From Marinobacter salsuginis (lineage in GTDB: Bacteria > Pseudomonadota > Gammaproteobacteria > Pseudomonadales > Oleiphilaceae): a stretch of 64,000 bases of DNA. The DNA lies in contig NZ_BGZH01000001.1 of NCBI RefSeq assembly GCF_009617755.1, positions 2,170,001 through 2,234,000 on the forward strand, written 5' to 3'. This document shows positions 8,177-18,357 of the stretch, piece after piece. Position numbers and translations under genes: made by a program. Below the pieces are notes generated by a model that worked only from the letters and a program-made list of their open reading frames with translations, ran no database searches and had not been told where the DNA came from. Each line of letters starts with the position of its first letter. Position 1 is the first letter of the stretch.

Positions 8177-8869
8177 ATGACCCGTTCGCAGTTGGTTTTC
8201 CGTTTCTCCCTTCTGGCAATTGTCGCGCTACTGATGGCGGCGATCTGGTTTTTGCTGCGGAACCTCGGCATGCCCGCCAGTTTTACTCCGTCGGTGCTGT
8301 CCGACTGGTTTTCCAGCCAGGGCGCTCTTGGGCCGGTATTACTGATGCTTCTGATGATTCTCGCGGTGGTGGTGGGCCCGATCCCCACCTTGCCGATAAG
8401 CGCGGCCTCTGGCCTGGTTTACGGCATGTTCCATGGGACAGTGATTGCCGTGGTTGGCGCCCTGGCGGGTTCGCTTGTCGCGTTTTATCTGGCCCGGGTG
8501 CTCGGGCGGGATGCTGTTCAGCAGAAGCTTGAAAACAATCCGGTATTCTCGGCTCGCGGTTCGCAGCGGTTCCTGTTCATCGCCGTTTTCCTGACCCGGC
8601 TCATTCCGCTGTTCTCTTTTGCGCTGATCAGCTATGCAGCCGGCGTAACTGCCATACACCTGTGGCGGTATGCCTTGGCCACCTTGCTGGGAATGCTGCC
8701 GATGACGTTTGTCTTCGCCGGCCTCGGCCATACCTTCGAACTGAATCCCACCTTGACCGTCGTGGCTGCCGCCACGGTACTGTTGGTGATGAGCACATTG
8801 CCCCTGTATCTTCGCCGACGCCCGCACTCCCGGCTATCCCGCTGGCTGCAGCTGGATGGAAGGATCTGA
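8177..8869 (+). CDS. TVP38/TMEM64 family membrane protein (VTT domain)
   Basis: The 230-residue protein has an N-terminal transmembrane helix and the VTT/SNARE-associated core, with ISAASGLVYGMFHGT, a re-entrant-loop motif, and FLTRLIPLFSFALISYAAG, the family's hallmark near residue 140. Four to five further hydrophobic segments follow. These proteins sit in the inner membrane and belong to the DedA superfamily, which includes lipid scramblase or flippase candidates. The ribosome-binding site is weak. A second VTT domain is fused to a flavoprotein at 10380, so the genome carries at least two. Convergent with the ADP-ribosylglycohydrolase gene, eight bases apart. Confidence 0.85.
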   Translation: MTRSQLVFRFSLLAIVALLMAAIWFLLRNLGMPASFTPSVLSDWFSSQGALGPVLLMLLMILAVVVGPIPTLPISAASGLVYGMFHGTVIAVVGALAGSLVAFYLARVLGRDAVQQKLENNPVFSARGSQRFLFIAVFLTRLIPLFSFALISYAAGVTAIHLWRYALATLLGMLPMTFVFAGLGHTFELNPTLTVVAAATVLLVMSTLPLYLRRRPHSRLSRWLQLDGRI

Positions 8870-8876
8870 TTCCTGC

Positions 8877-10058
8877 TCAGAATTCTCGATTGCCCAGAAG
8901 AGACTCGATATCCCGATAGACGGTCGCAGCTTCCGTTACCCGGGCCAGCCAGCTCAAAGGGACGCCGCTCTCACTGCCAACACCGTGAATGGCCGCCATG
9001 GCAGGGCCAATGAGCCACGCCCTTCCGCAGGAGTCACCGCCACAATGAATATTGGCGCGGATGGCCTCTACGTAGCTCCCTGCATGAGTAAGGATGTGAA
9101 AAATCACGGGCATCGCTTCCTGCAGATAACAGGTTCGACCAAAGGTTCCTCCAGCAGCCACACCGTCCAGTTGCGCGGACGCTCGTGCTTGCTCCAGGGA
9201 TTCCTGCTCCGGTGCTTCGGCAGAGGCAGCGTTCATGGCTGCTGAAAGCCCTTCGCCGCGAAAGAGCCGATCCAGAAGCACCGCTGCGCATTTCGCCCAG
9301 GCGACGGCAACGTCGTTGTCGTTGGTGACCCTGACAGCGGCTTCAGTTACATCCAGAAGTTCGCTTTTACCGCAGTAGGCGGCCACCAGTGGTGGCAGTT
9401 TCGACACCGCCGGCAGTTGCATATCGTCTGCGCCACTTTCCCGCACCATATGCCGGTCGATGGTTTCTGCCAGGTGCACGCCGGCTTCCTGTACGTCCGA
9501 AGCCTCGTAAGTCAGACTGATGGCCTCGCGAACTGGCTGGGCCAGTTGGCCACCGCTCAGGCGGCGGGTGTAGGGCATGACTTTCTGAACCAATATCCGT
9601 TTCTGCTTTTCAGTCAGCCCAGCGGGCATGGTGGCTTGCGCCTGCTCAACGGCCCTGCGCTCGATGGCGTTGAAATTCTCCAGCGTGATTCGCGTGGGGT
9701 TATCGATGAATCCCCGCCACTGGCCCCCGGGGCCGAAGAAAGAACGAAACCGGCGTTGGTAATCCCGGATGTCCAGGTTGCCGTTATTGGCCAGAAGGCT
9801 GTCGGTGAGCACGCCAGTGGCAGCGCCATAGTGGCTGACATCACCAATGTCCTTGCCCTCATGGGCAAAGTAACCGAAGCCCTTGGTGTAATAGTCTGCC
9901 TTTGGTGGCAGGAATTCCGGTGCTTCGCCGCCAACCTCAGCGATACGCTCAGGGTTGTAGAGCCAGTGCAGGCCCAGGCTTGCGGCGTCTGCGACCCAGC
10001 CTCCGGCCAGGGCTGCGGTGATAGCGGCTTTTCTCTCGTTCGGAAGCTTGCTGACCAT
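8877..10058 (-). CDS. ADP-ribosylglycohydrolase family protein
   Basis: The 393-residue product has the DraG-type fold: AALAGGWVADAASLGLHWLY near the N-terminus, DIGDVSHYGAATGVLTDSL, and HCGGDSCGRAWLIGPAMAAI near residue 345, where the family's metal-binding GGDxD/GGDT motif is expected. Here the second Asp is replaced by GGDSCGR, so metal coordination may differ. Family members remove ADP-ribose from proteins or small molecules. AAGGA lies upstream of the ATG at 10058. No ADP-ribosyltransferase gene is adjacent, so the substrate cannot be inferred. Confidence 0.85.
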   Translation of the reverse strand: MVSKLPNERKAAITAALAGGWVADAASLGLHWLYNPERIAEVGGEAPEFLPPKADYYTKGFGYFAHEGKDIGDVSHYGAATGVLTDSLLANNGNLDIRDYQRRFRSFFGPGGQWRGFIDNPTRITLENFNAIERRAVEQAQATMPAGLTEKQKRILVQKVMPYTRRLSGGQLAQPVREAISLTYEASDVQEAGVHLAETIDRHMVRESGADDMQLPAVSKLPPLVAAYCGKSELLDVTEAAVRVTNDNDVAVAWAKCAAVLLDRLFRGEGLSAAMNAASAEAPEQESLEQARASAQLDGVAAGGTFGRTCYLQEAMPVIFHILTHAGSYVEAIRANIHCGGDSCGRAWLIGPAMAAIHGVGSESGVPLSWLARVTEAATVYRDIESLLGNREF

Positions 10059-10379
10059 TGGGAGTCCTTTATGTTCGGTTTGTGAGTCCGCCCCGGAGGG
10101 TTATTCGATAGCTTCGCGGCTCTGGACTGTTTTCTTTTATGAGCAATTGTTCAAGAATGGTAGTAAGTTAGGGAATCGGTCAATAAATTTCCCGCTAATT
10201 CCAAAGTGTGTACGTGATCAAATTGTTAGATATTCATGAGCATTCGTTGACACAATGCGCTCCTGATCCACGTACAACAACGGTAAGCCGATAACGAACT
10301 TCGAGCCAGCGCCTGGTGTAACACCTTCCCGGTCCGGGTGTCTCTTCGTTATCACGTTCAAGGTAGAAAGGATTTTTTC
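10059..10379. other. Intergenic region between divergent genes
   Basis: This 321-bp gap separates the ADP-ribosylglycohydrolase gene and the flavoprotein fusion. A TTGACA at 10247-10252 could be a -35 box but I see no convincing -10 at 17 bp. TACGTGATCA near 10211 and an imperfect complement TGATCCACGTA near 10265 form a loose inverted repeat. No gene is evident. Confidence 0.4.
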
Positions 10380-12575
10380 ATGACACTCAAGAAATGGATT
10401 CTGGTCGCGCTGATCGCGGCTGTGGTCACCGGGTTTATCGCCAGTGGCGGGAGTGAGCTCCTGACTCTCGAAAATCTGAAAGAAAACCAGCAGTCTCTCG
10501 GTAACTGGATTGATCAGAATCTGTTGGTTGCGGTGCTGGGCTTTGTCGCTGTTTATATCGTGGTAACGGCGCTTTCGCTCCCCGGTGCTACCATCATGAC
10601 CCTGGCCGGTGGTGCCTTTTTTGGCAATCTCTACGGTCTGGCTGCCGTTTCGATTGCGTCAACCATCGGCGCCTCACTCGCATTTCTTGAGGCCAGGTTC
10701 CTGATGCGGGATACCCTGCGCAAGCGCTACGGCGAGACGGTGGCCAAGATGGACCGGGGCATTGAAAAAGATGGTGCTTTCTACCTGGCAACCCTGCGCC
10801 TGGTGCCGGTTTTCCCCTTCTTCCTGATCAACCTGGCCATGGGCCTGACGGCCATGAAGCTTCGCACCTACGCACTGGTAAGCTGGATTGCCATGCTTCC
10901 GGGTACGTTTGTTTACGTGAACGCCGGTACCCAGCTGGGCCAGATCCAGTCCACCGGCGACATTGTCTCGGCCGACCTGGTGTTGTCCTTTGCCCTGCTG
11001 GGCCTGTTCCCGCTGATCGCCAAGTTTGTGGTGGGCTTTATCCGCCGCCGGAAGGTGTACGCCGGCTGGCAGAAACCCGGGCATTTTGATTACAACCTGC
11101 TGGTCATCGGCGGTGGCTCAGCCGGTCTGGTCTCCGCGTACATTGCAGCTGCAGTGAAAGCCAAGGTGGCCCTGATAGAGAAACACAAGATGGGTGGCGA
11201 TTGCCTGAATACCGGCTGCGTGCCCTCCAAGGCCCTGATCCGCAGCGCTAAAGCCGCGGATACCCTGCGCCACGCCAATCGGTACGGGCTGGAGTCGGTG
11301 CCGGTTAAAGGATCGTTCAAGACCATCATGAACCGGGTCAAGGATGTTATTGCGAAAGTTGAGCCCCACGACTCTCCGGAGCGCTACCGCAAGTTGGGAG
11401 TGGACTGCATTGCCGGCGAAGCCAGCTTTGTGTCGCCCTGGGAGCTTGAGGTCCGGCACAACGATGGCCGCACGGAGCGCCTGACCGCCCGCAGTATCGT
11501 TGTTGCTACTGGGGGCAAGCCGGCCGTACCTCCGATCCCCGGTCTCAATGACATGCAGCCGCTGACGTCCGATAACCTGTGGGAGCTGGAAGAACAGCCC
11601 GAGCGTCTGTTGGTGCTGGGCGGTGGTCCGATTGGCTCCGAACTCGCCCATGCGTTTGCCCGCCTGGGCAGCAAGGTGACCCAGGTGGAAATGGGCGAGC
11701 GCATTCTGGCCAGGGAAGATGAGGATGTCTCCGAACTGGTTCTGAAGCAGTTCCAGGCGGACGGCGTGGATGTCCGGCTGAAACATTCCGCCGCCGAGTT
11801 CCGTATAGAGGAAGGAGAGAAGGTTGCGTACTGCGAGCATGACGGTGAGCGGGTACGCATCCCCTTCGACCAGGTTCTCGTGGCGGTTGGCCGTGCGGCC
11901 AACACCGCCGGCCTGAACCTCGAACGGATTGGTGTGGATACCCTGCCGAACGGCACCGTGCCGGTGGAGGAGGACATGAGCCTGCGCTACCCGAACGTAT
12001 TCGCCTGCGGCGATGTGGCTGGCCCGTACCAGTTCACCCATGCAGCGGCGCATCAGGCCTGGTATGCAGCGGTGAACGGTCTTTTCGGGCAGTTCAAACG
12101 CTTCACGGTGGACTACCGGGTGATGCCGTGGGTTACTTTTACTTCGCCGGAAGTGGCGCGGGTAGGGCTTAGCGAAGCCGAAGCAAAAGCGCAGGGTGTC
12201 GCCTACGAAGTGACCCGTTATGGTATCGACGACCTGGACCGGGCCATTGCGGAGAGTGAGGACCACGGCTTCATCAAGGTTCTGACCCCGCCGGGCAAGG
12301 ACAAGATCCTGGGTGCTGTGGTGGTAGGCACACACGCAGGCGAAATCCTGGCCGAATTTACCCTGGCGATGAAACACGGCCTGGGCCTCAACAAGATTCT
12401 GGGCACCATTCATCCGTACCCGACCTGGAACGAGTCGGCCAAATACGCCGCCGGCGAATGGAAACGCGCTCATGCCCCCGAAGGCATCCTGAAGCTGCTG
12501 GAAAAGCTCCATGGCTGGCGCCGGGGCAGGGGTGGAAACGAGCCGACTAAGCAAAAAGAAGTGACGACAAGCTGA
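10380..12575 (+). CDS. VTT-domain / pyridine nucleotide-disulfide oxidoreductase fusion
   Basis: The 731-residue protein has two parts. Residues 1-230 are a TVP38-type membrane domain (MTLAGGAFFGNLYGL, then LRLVPVFPFFLINLAMG). Residues about 240-715 are a complete flavin disulfide reductase resembling mercuric reductase or dihydrolipoamide dehydrogenase: FAD motif LLVIGGGSAGLVSA, redox-active CLNTGCVPSK, NAD motif LLVLGGGPIGSELAHA, VFACGDVAGPYQFTHAA, and C-terminal HPYPTWNES. The ATG at 10380 is chosen because the domain starts there; it has AAGG upstream. It heads a same-strand cluster with a radical SAM enzyme, a symporter and a metallophosphatase. Substrate unknown; no MerA metal-binding N-terminal domain is present. 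Confidence 0.85.
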   Translation: MTLKKWILVALIAAVVTGFIASGGSELLTLENLKENQQSLGNWIDQNLLVAVLGFVAVYIVVTALSLPGATIMTLAGGAFFGNLYGLAAVSIASTIGASLAFLEARFLMRDTLRKRYGETVAKMDRGIEKDGAFYLATLRLVPVFPFFLINLAMGLTAMKLRTYALVSWIAMLPGTFVYVNAGTQLGQIQSTGDIVSADLVLSFALLGLFPLIAKFVVGFIRRRKVYAGWQKPGHFDYNLLVIGGGSAGLVSAYIAAAVKAKVALIEKHKMGGDCLNTGCVPSKALIRSAKAADTLRHANRYGLESVPVKGSFKTIMNRVKDVIAKVEPHDSPERYRKLGVDCIAGEASFVSPWELEVRHNDGRTERLTARSIVVATGGKPAVPPIPGLNDMQPLTSDNLWELEEQPERLLVLGGGPIGSELAHAFARLGSKVTQVEMGERILAREDEDVSELVLKQFQADGVDVRLKHSAAEFRIEEGEKVAYCEHDGERVRIPFDQVLVAVGRAANTAGLNLERIGVDTLPNGTVPVEEDMSLRYPNVFACGDVAGPYQFTHAAAHQAWYAAVNGLFGQFKRFTVDYRVMPWVTFTSPEVARVGLSEAEAKAQGVAYEVTRYGIDDLDRAIAESEDHGFIKVLTPPGKDKILGAVVVGTHAGEILAEFTLAMKHGLGLNKILGTIHPYPTWNESAKYAAGEWKRAHAPEGILKLLEKLHGWRRGRGGNEPTKQKEVTTS

Positions 12576-12654
12576 GGCCCTACGGCTATGACTGAACCAA
12601 ACGGGCATCGCCCCTGTCTCTGCCCCTGGAATTCTGTACAAGCGAGGAGCATTC

Positions 12655-13626
12655 ATGCCCCTGACTGAAGTTCGACCGGCCCGGAAAAATCGCATTCCGG
12701 CCGTGGAAGTCCTGGAACCCCGGGCCCGCGACAGCTGGACCCACACCCGCAACGGCGACCCTCGGGGTTACATCGATGCGGACAAGCTCAAAGAACTCTG
12801 GATCCACACCGGCACCGCCTGCAACCTGGCCTGCCCGTTCTGCCTGGAGGGTTCGCATCCGGGTGATGGCCGCATTCCGGGCATGAAGCTCAGTGATGTA
12901 AAGCCGTTTATCCACGAAGCCATCGACATGGGTGTGGAGCAGTTTTCCTTCACCGGTGGCGAGCCCTTTGTGATCCGGGATTTCGTGAACATCCTGGATT
13001 ACGCCAGTCAGCACCGGCCCTGCTTCGTGCTCACCAACGCCACCGAGCCACTGCACAAACGCCAGCATCAGGTGTTGCCGTTGCTGGACAACCCCTACCC
13101 GATCCATTTCCGGGTCAGCCTGGATTTCCCCGACCGGGCCCGGCACGACAAGGACCGCGGCGACGGCAGCTTTGATGAAGCCCTCCAGGGCATCCGTTGG
13201 CTGATTGAACAGGGCTTCAAGGTGTCCATTGCCCGCCAGACCGACCCGGAGGAAATCCTTGCGGACGTCGAAGCCGCGTTCCGTGAGATCTTCCGGGAAT
13301 GGGGCATTCCGGAGAACCTGGCGTTTACCGCGTTTCCGGATCTGGGGACGCCTGGTTCCGAAGACGGCAGCCCGGAGATTACCGAGACGTGTATGGAGAA
13401 GTATCCGACGAAGGAATCCCGGTCGCACTTTATGTGCACCTATACGCGGATGCTTGTGAAGAAGGGCGATCAGGTTCGGGTGTATGCCTGCACGCTGGTG
13501 GATGATGACCCGCAGTATGACCTGGGGGGGACGCTGGCTGAGAGTATGGATGAGCGGATTATGTTGCGGCATCACCGGTGTTTTTCCTGTTACCGCTTTG
13601 GGGCCAGTTGTTCGGCTCCTGCCTGA
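12655..13626 (+). CDS. Radical SAM enzyme of unknown specificity
   Basis: The 323-residue protein contains the radical SAM cluster motif CNLACPFC near residue 56 (CxxxCxxC) followed by SFTGGEPFV, the SAM-binding GGE motif. Further cysteines cluster at the end: MCTYTRML, YACTLVDDD and CFSCYRFGASC, suggesting one auxiliary iron-sulfur site of a twitch or SPASM-like type. It starts 79 bases after the flavoprotein fusion on the same strand, with AGCGAGGAGC upstream of the ATG. No peptide substrate is obvious nearby. I cannot name the reaction. The product could act on a small molecule whose transport involves the downstream symporter. Confidence 0.85.
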   Translation: MPLTEVRPARKNRIPAVEVLEPRARDSWTHTRNGDPRGYIDADKLKELWIHTGTACNLACPFCLEGSHPGDGRIPGMKLSDVKPFIHEAIDMGVEQFSFTGGEPFVIRDFVNILDYASQHRPCFVLTNATEPLHKRQHQVLPLLDNPYPIHFRVSLDFPDRARHDKDRGDGSFDEALQGIRWLIEQGFKVSIARQTDPEEILADVEAAFREIFREWGIPENLAFTAFPDLGTPGSEDGSPEITETCMEKYPTKESRSHFMCTYTRMLVKKGDQVRVYACTLVDDDPQYDLGGTLAESMDERIMLRHHRCFSCYRFGASCSAPA

Positions 13627-13684
13627 GTTTTGGTTCTGGGCCTCTTAGGACTGATGGCTGGTCATTGGCGGCCTGGGAGGTGAG

Positions 13685-13745
13685 ATTTTTTTCCCTTGGG
13701 AAAAACAACTCGCTTCGCTCAGACATCTTTTTCCTGTCCCGAAAG
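13685..13745 (+). repeat. Conserved-loop extragenic hairpin, copy a (degenerate arms)
   Basis: The 21-base core CAACTCGCTTCGCTCAGACAT-type loop lies at 13707-13727, flanked by GGAAAAA and TTTTTCC, which pair. Outer arms pair poorly here, unlike the other five copies. It lies downstream of the radical SAM gene in the sense orientation. Confidence 0.75.
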
Positions 13746-13808
13746 GCACCCAAACCAGAAACCCCGGAATAAGCCCCGGAAGACGACAAAGAACAAAGGA
13801 AAGAAAAC

Positions 13809-15212
13809 ATGAACTTCACAGAGGCCTCCCTGTTCTGGGGTTTCCTGCTGGTCTACGGCGTGGTGATGTATGTGCTGTCGCCCAAGAGCAAGAACGCGAA
13901 CTCTTTTTATAAGGGCGCCGATGACCAGGGTAACCCGGTGGGTCAGTGGTCGTTGACGGCGAGTATTTTTATCAGCTGGATCTTTGCCAAGTCGGTGACC
14001 AATGCGGCGAACCTGGGTGCGGCTTATGGTGTGGTGGGCGGTCTGGCTTATGCCAGTTACTGGCTGTCGATTCCGGTGGCGGGCTATGTCATCTACCTGA
14101 TCCGGACGCAGACCGGAGCCAAGAGTCTGCAGGATTTCCTAACTTCTCGTTTTGGTCGGCTGGCGAGCCTGGCGTTTGCGGCGGCGATTCTGATCCGTTT
14201 GTATAACGAGGTCTGGAGTAACACTGCGGTGGTGGGCGGCTATTTCGGGCTGCCCGGTGAGTGGGAGTATTACGCGGCGGCGATGTTGTTTACGGTGTTT
14301 ACGCTTGCCTACAGCCTGAAGGGTGGGCTGCGGTCGTCGATTTTTACCGATGTGATTCAGGCGTTCGTGTTTGTGTTCTTTGTGGGGGCGGTGTTGTTCC
14401 TCATCATCCCCGCCAACGATACCAGTGCCTTGCTGACAAATGGCGAGTTCCGGCTCAATGCCGGTTTTGATCTCTTGCTGGTCGCGCTGCTGCAGCTGTT
14501 CAGCTATCCCTTCCACGATCCGGTGCTGACCGACCGGGGCTTTGTGAACAAAGAAAAGACCATGCTCAAGAGCTTTGTGGTGGCCGGGCTGCTGGGCTTC
14601 GTGGCGGTGTTTATCTTCAGTCTGGTGGGTGTCCATGCCCGGCTTAACGGCATTGAGGCCATGGGTAACGCGCCCGCGGCAGTAGGTCAGTCTCTGGGGC
14701 TGGCGGCGTTGTTCTTCATGAGTGTGGTGATGATGACCTCGGCCGGTTCCACTCTGGATTCCACCTTTACCTCGCTGGCCAAGTCGCTGGCGGTCGATCT
14801 GCCCCGGCTGGCGCAACGTGCCTCTGACAAGCTGCCGAGTATGAGGGTGGGTGCTGTGGTGATGGTGATCTTTGCGTTCCTGGGTAACCTGCCGATGTTT
14901 GCCGGTACCGATATCCTCAAGGCCACCACTATCTCCGGGACGATGGTGATGGGCCTGGCGCCGGTGTTCCTGTTCTACGGTTTCACCAAGTGGTCGCCCT
15001 GGAGTTTCCATTTGAGTTTCTGGACCGGTCTGGGCCTGGGCGTGTTGCTGGCGGTTGGTCTGATTCCGGCAAGCTGGGCCATTGGCGATGGCAAGTACGC
15101 CATGTTGCTGGGCGTGAACGCCTATGGCTTTCTGATCTGTACGGCCGGCTTCTTTGCGCCCCTGTTGCTTCGACGGCTTGCCGGGCGCTCCCTGGCAGCG
15201 GGTGAGGCCTGA
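13809..15212 (+). CDS. Sodium:solute symporter family protein
   Basis: The 467-residue protein is nearly all hydrophobic, with about thirteen membrane segments and SSS-family features: SLTASIFISWIFAKSV in helix 2, the GGLRSSIFTDVIQAFVFVF segment near residue 175, and SAGSTLDSTFTSLAKSLAVDL near residue 315. Such carriers couple sodium entry to uptake of proline, sugars, vitamins, nucleosides or choline-like solutes; the sequence read does not reveal the substrate. It lies between the radical SAM gene and the metallophosphatase gene, four bases before the latter, so coupling is likely. The conserved-loop hairpin copy a separates it from the radical SAM gene. Confidence 0.88.
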   Translation: MNFTEASLFWGFLLVYGVVMYVLSPKSKNANSFYKGADDQGNPVGQWSLTASIFISWIFAKSVTNAANLGAAYGVVGGLAYASYWLSIPVAGYVIYLIRTQTGAKSLQDFLTSRFGRLASLAFAAAILIRLYNEVWSNTAVVGGYFGLPGEWEYYAAAMLFTVFTLAYSLKGGLRSSIFTDVIQAFVFVFFVGAVLFLIIPANDTSALLTNGEFRLNAGFDLLLVALLQLFSYPFHDPVLTDRGFVNKEKTMLKSFVVAGLLGFVAVFIFSLVGVHARLNGIEAMGNAPAAVGQSLGLAALFFMSVVMMTSAGSTLDSTFTSLAKSLAVDLPRLAQRASDKLPSMRVGAVVMVIFAFLGNLPMFAGTDILKATTISGTMVMGLAPVFLFYGFTKWSPWSFHLSFWTGLGLGVLLAVGLIPASWAIGDGKYAMLLGVNAYGFLICTAGFFAPLLLRRLAGRSLAAGEA

Positions 15213-15216
15213 GATT

Positions 15217-16167
15217 ATGAGCGAAGGTCGCAGCTGTCCACTGGCGTACCGCTATTCTGCCGAAGATCTGTGTCAGGAGCCGCGCACTGTCTCCGAGGAC
15301 GTGCTCTATATCATCGGCGGGCTCTATGGGAATCCCTGGGCCCTGGATGAGATCGAACAGATGGCGCTGGCGGAGGAGCGGCAGGGACACCGGGTGAAGC
15401 TGGTGTTCAATGGCGATTTCAACTGGTTCAACGCCAGCGACAGCTTGTTCCGGGCCATCAATAATCGGGTGCTGGATCACACGGTTTCCCTTGGCAATGT
15501 GGATTACGAACTGGCGAACCCCAGCGCCGGTGCCGGTTGTGGCTGTGCCTATCCGGATTTTGTTGATCAGGGCGTGGTGGAACGCTCGAACCGGATCATG
15601 GAACGGCTCCAGGGTATTGCCGTCGAGCATCCGGATATCCAGCGGCGATTGTCATTTTTACCAAGGTATCGCTGCCTGATCTTTGGAGGCCTAAAGGTTT
15701 TGGTGGTGCACGGGGACCTGGACTCCCTGGCCGGTTGGGGTCTGGCTCACGAATCCTTTACCGAGGGGAACGACGGCAAGCTTACCGAGTGGTTCCTGGC
15801 CTCGGGGGCCGATGTAATTGCCTCCACCCACACCTGCCTGCCGGTGCTCTGGTCCGGGCTGGTGGGTGAGCAGAGCCGGGTGGTGGTGAACAACGGCTCT
15901 GCGGGCATGGGCAACCTGCAGTCTGATCCGCGTGGGCTGATTACCCGGATCGGCTTCTCCAGCCCCGTCACTGAGCCTGTTGCCGGCATTGAGCGGCACG
16001 GGCTGAATGTGTCACTGCTGCCGGTGTGCTATTCCCTTGAGGCCTGGTTGCCGGAGTTTGACCGGTTATGGCCGGCCGGCTCGCCCGCCGCCGTGTCCTA
16101 TCGGAACCGGATTCGGAATGGCACCTCCCTGCATGCCGACGATGTGATTTTCCCTTCATCAATTTAA
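15217..16167 (+). CDS. Metallophosphoesterase-like protein of unknown substrate
   Basis: The ATG at 15217 is chosen because it follows the symporter stop by four bases with GAGG upstream; an ORF extending upstream overlaps the symporter. The 316-residue product has metallophosphatase features: VLYIIGGLYGNPWAL, LVFNGDFNWFN (GD-N motif), LVVHGDLDSLAGWG, ASTHTCLPVLW and VVVNNGSAGMGN. Histidine and aspartate positions suggest a dinuclear metal site, though the first motif is IGGLYGN instead of the usual DxH. No signal peptide. It probably ends the cluster that starts at 10380. Confidence 0.75.
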   Translation: MSEGRSCPLAYRYSAEDLCQEPRTVSEDVLYIIGGLYGNPWALDEIEQMALAEERQGHRVKLVFNGDFNWFNASDSLFRAINNRVLDHTVSLGNVDYELANPSAGAGCGCAYPDFVDQGVVERSNRIMERLQGIAVEHPDIQRRLSFLPRYRCLIFGGLKVLVVHGDLDSLAGWGLAHESFTEGNDGKLTEWFLASGADVIASTHTCLPVLWSGLVGEQSRVVVNNGSAGMGNLQSDPRGLITRIGFSSPVTEPVAGIERHGLNVSLLPVCYSLEAWLPEFDRLWPAGSPAAVSYRNRIRNGTSLHADDVIFPSSI

Positions 16168-16253
16168 CGATTTTGTCACTGGCGAATGCTTCAATCCGGT
16201 CTATTCTGAAAGAGTGAGCTGGGGCCTTGCCGTGGGCGGGTTCCGGGGCCAAC

Positions 16254-16281
16254 TTGAAATATATTTTGTGGTCTATATAAT
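16254..16281 (+). promoter_or_regulatory. Sigma-70-type promoter of ectA
   Basis: TTGAAA at 16254-16259 and a consensus TATAAT at 16276-16281 are 16 bases apart. The AT-rich patch stands out in GC-rich surroundings and ends 34 bases before the ectA ATG. Osmotic control is known for ect promoters in other halophiles but no specific operator is recognised here. Confidence 0.75.
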
Positions 16282-16315
16282 TCACCACTACCTTTTGCCA
16301 CGAACTGATCACGTT

Positions 16316-16831
16316 ATGACATCAGAAGGATCGAATACCACCGCCATCACGCTTCGCACACCGGTGAAGGATGATGGCTACAGGCTCCACCAGCTGGTGG
16401 CAGAATGCCCGCCGCTGGACCCCAACTCGATTTACTGCAACCTGTTGCAGTGCAGCCACTTTGCCGAAACCGGCGTGGCCGCGGAGAAGGAAGGCGATCT
16501 GGTCGGCTTTATCTCCGGATACATCCCTCCCCAACAGCCCGAAACCGTGTTTGTCTGGCAGGTGGCGGTTCACGAAAAAGGTCGTGGACAGGGCCTCGCC
16601 AAGCGGATGCTGAAAGAAATCGTTGGTCGTGATGCGTGCAAGAACGTCACCCACATGGAGACGACCATCACAGAAGACAACGAGGCCTCATGGGCGCTGT
16701 TCCGTTCATTCGCCCGTGATATGGGAGCTGAGCTCACCTACCACGAGCACTTCGAGAAAGAGACTCACTTCGGCGGAAACCATGATTCCGAGTTTCTGCT
16801 GCGTATCGGGCCTTTCACGAAGCCAGTCTGA
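16316..16831 (+). CDS. ectA: L-2,4-diaminobutyrate acetyltransferase
   Basis: The 171-residue GNAT enzyme acetylates the gamma-amino group of L-2,4-diaminobutyrate using acetyl-CoA, the second step of ectoine synthesis. It starts ITLRTPVKDDGYRLHQLV and carries the EctA-typical PPLDPNSIYCNLLQCSHFA, the acetyl-CoA loop VAVHEKGRGQGLAKRML, and METTITEDNEASWALF. The ATG at 16316 fits the usual length (about 170-190 residues); the open frame extends upstream through the promoter. An unusually long gap of 207 bases separates it from ectB. No ectC is found downstream. Confidence 0.95.
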   Translation: MTSEGSNTTAITLRTPVKDDGYRLHQLVAECPPLDPNSIYCNLLQCSHFAETGVAAEKEGDLVGFISGYIPPQQPETVFVWQVAVHEKGRGQGLAKRMLKEIVGRDACKNVTHMETTITEDNEASWALFRSFARDMGAELTYHEHFEKETHFGGNHDSEFLLRIGPFTKPV

Positions 16832-16945
16832 GAGCCGCGGTCCAGGATCGGCCCCGTCATCTGATCGCGGGGCTGTGAACGACTGTAAAGCTGTGATTTG
16901 AATTAGCCGGCAGACCACTGAGGTAGGTCTGTCAAAAGGCTTTAA

Positions 16946-18307
<1,362 letters not shown>

Positions 18308-18357
18308 GGCGCCCGCACTTCCGGACATACATGCTGCAGGATAGCAAAGGCAAGATT

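Noticed and set aside
16850..16874. Hairpin between ectA and ectB as a terminator
   Set aside because: The 6-bp stem GCCCCG / CGGGGC has an 11-base loop and no T-run.
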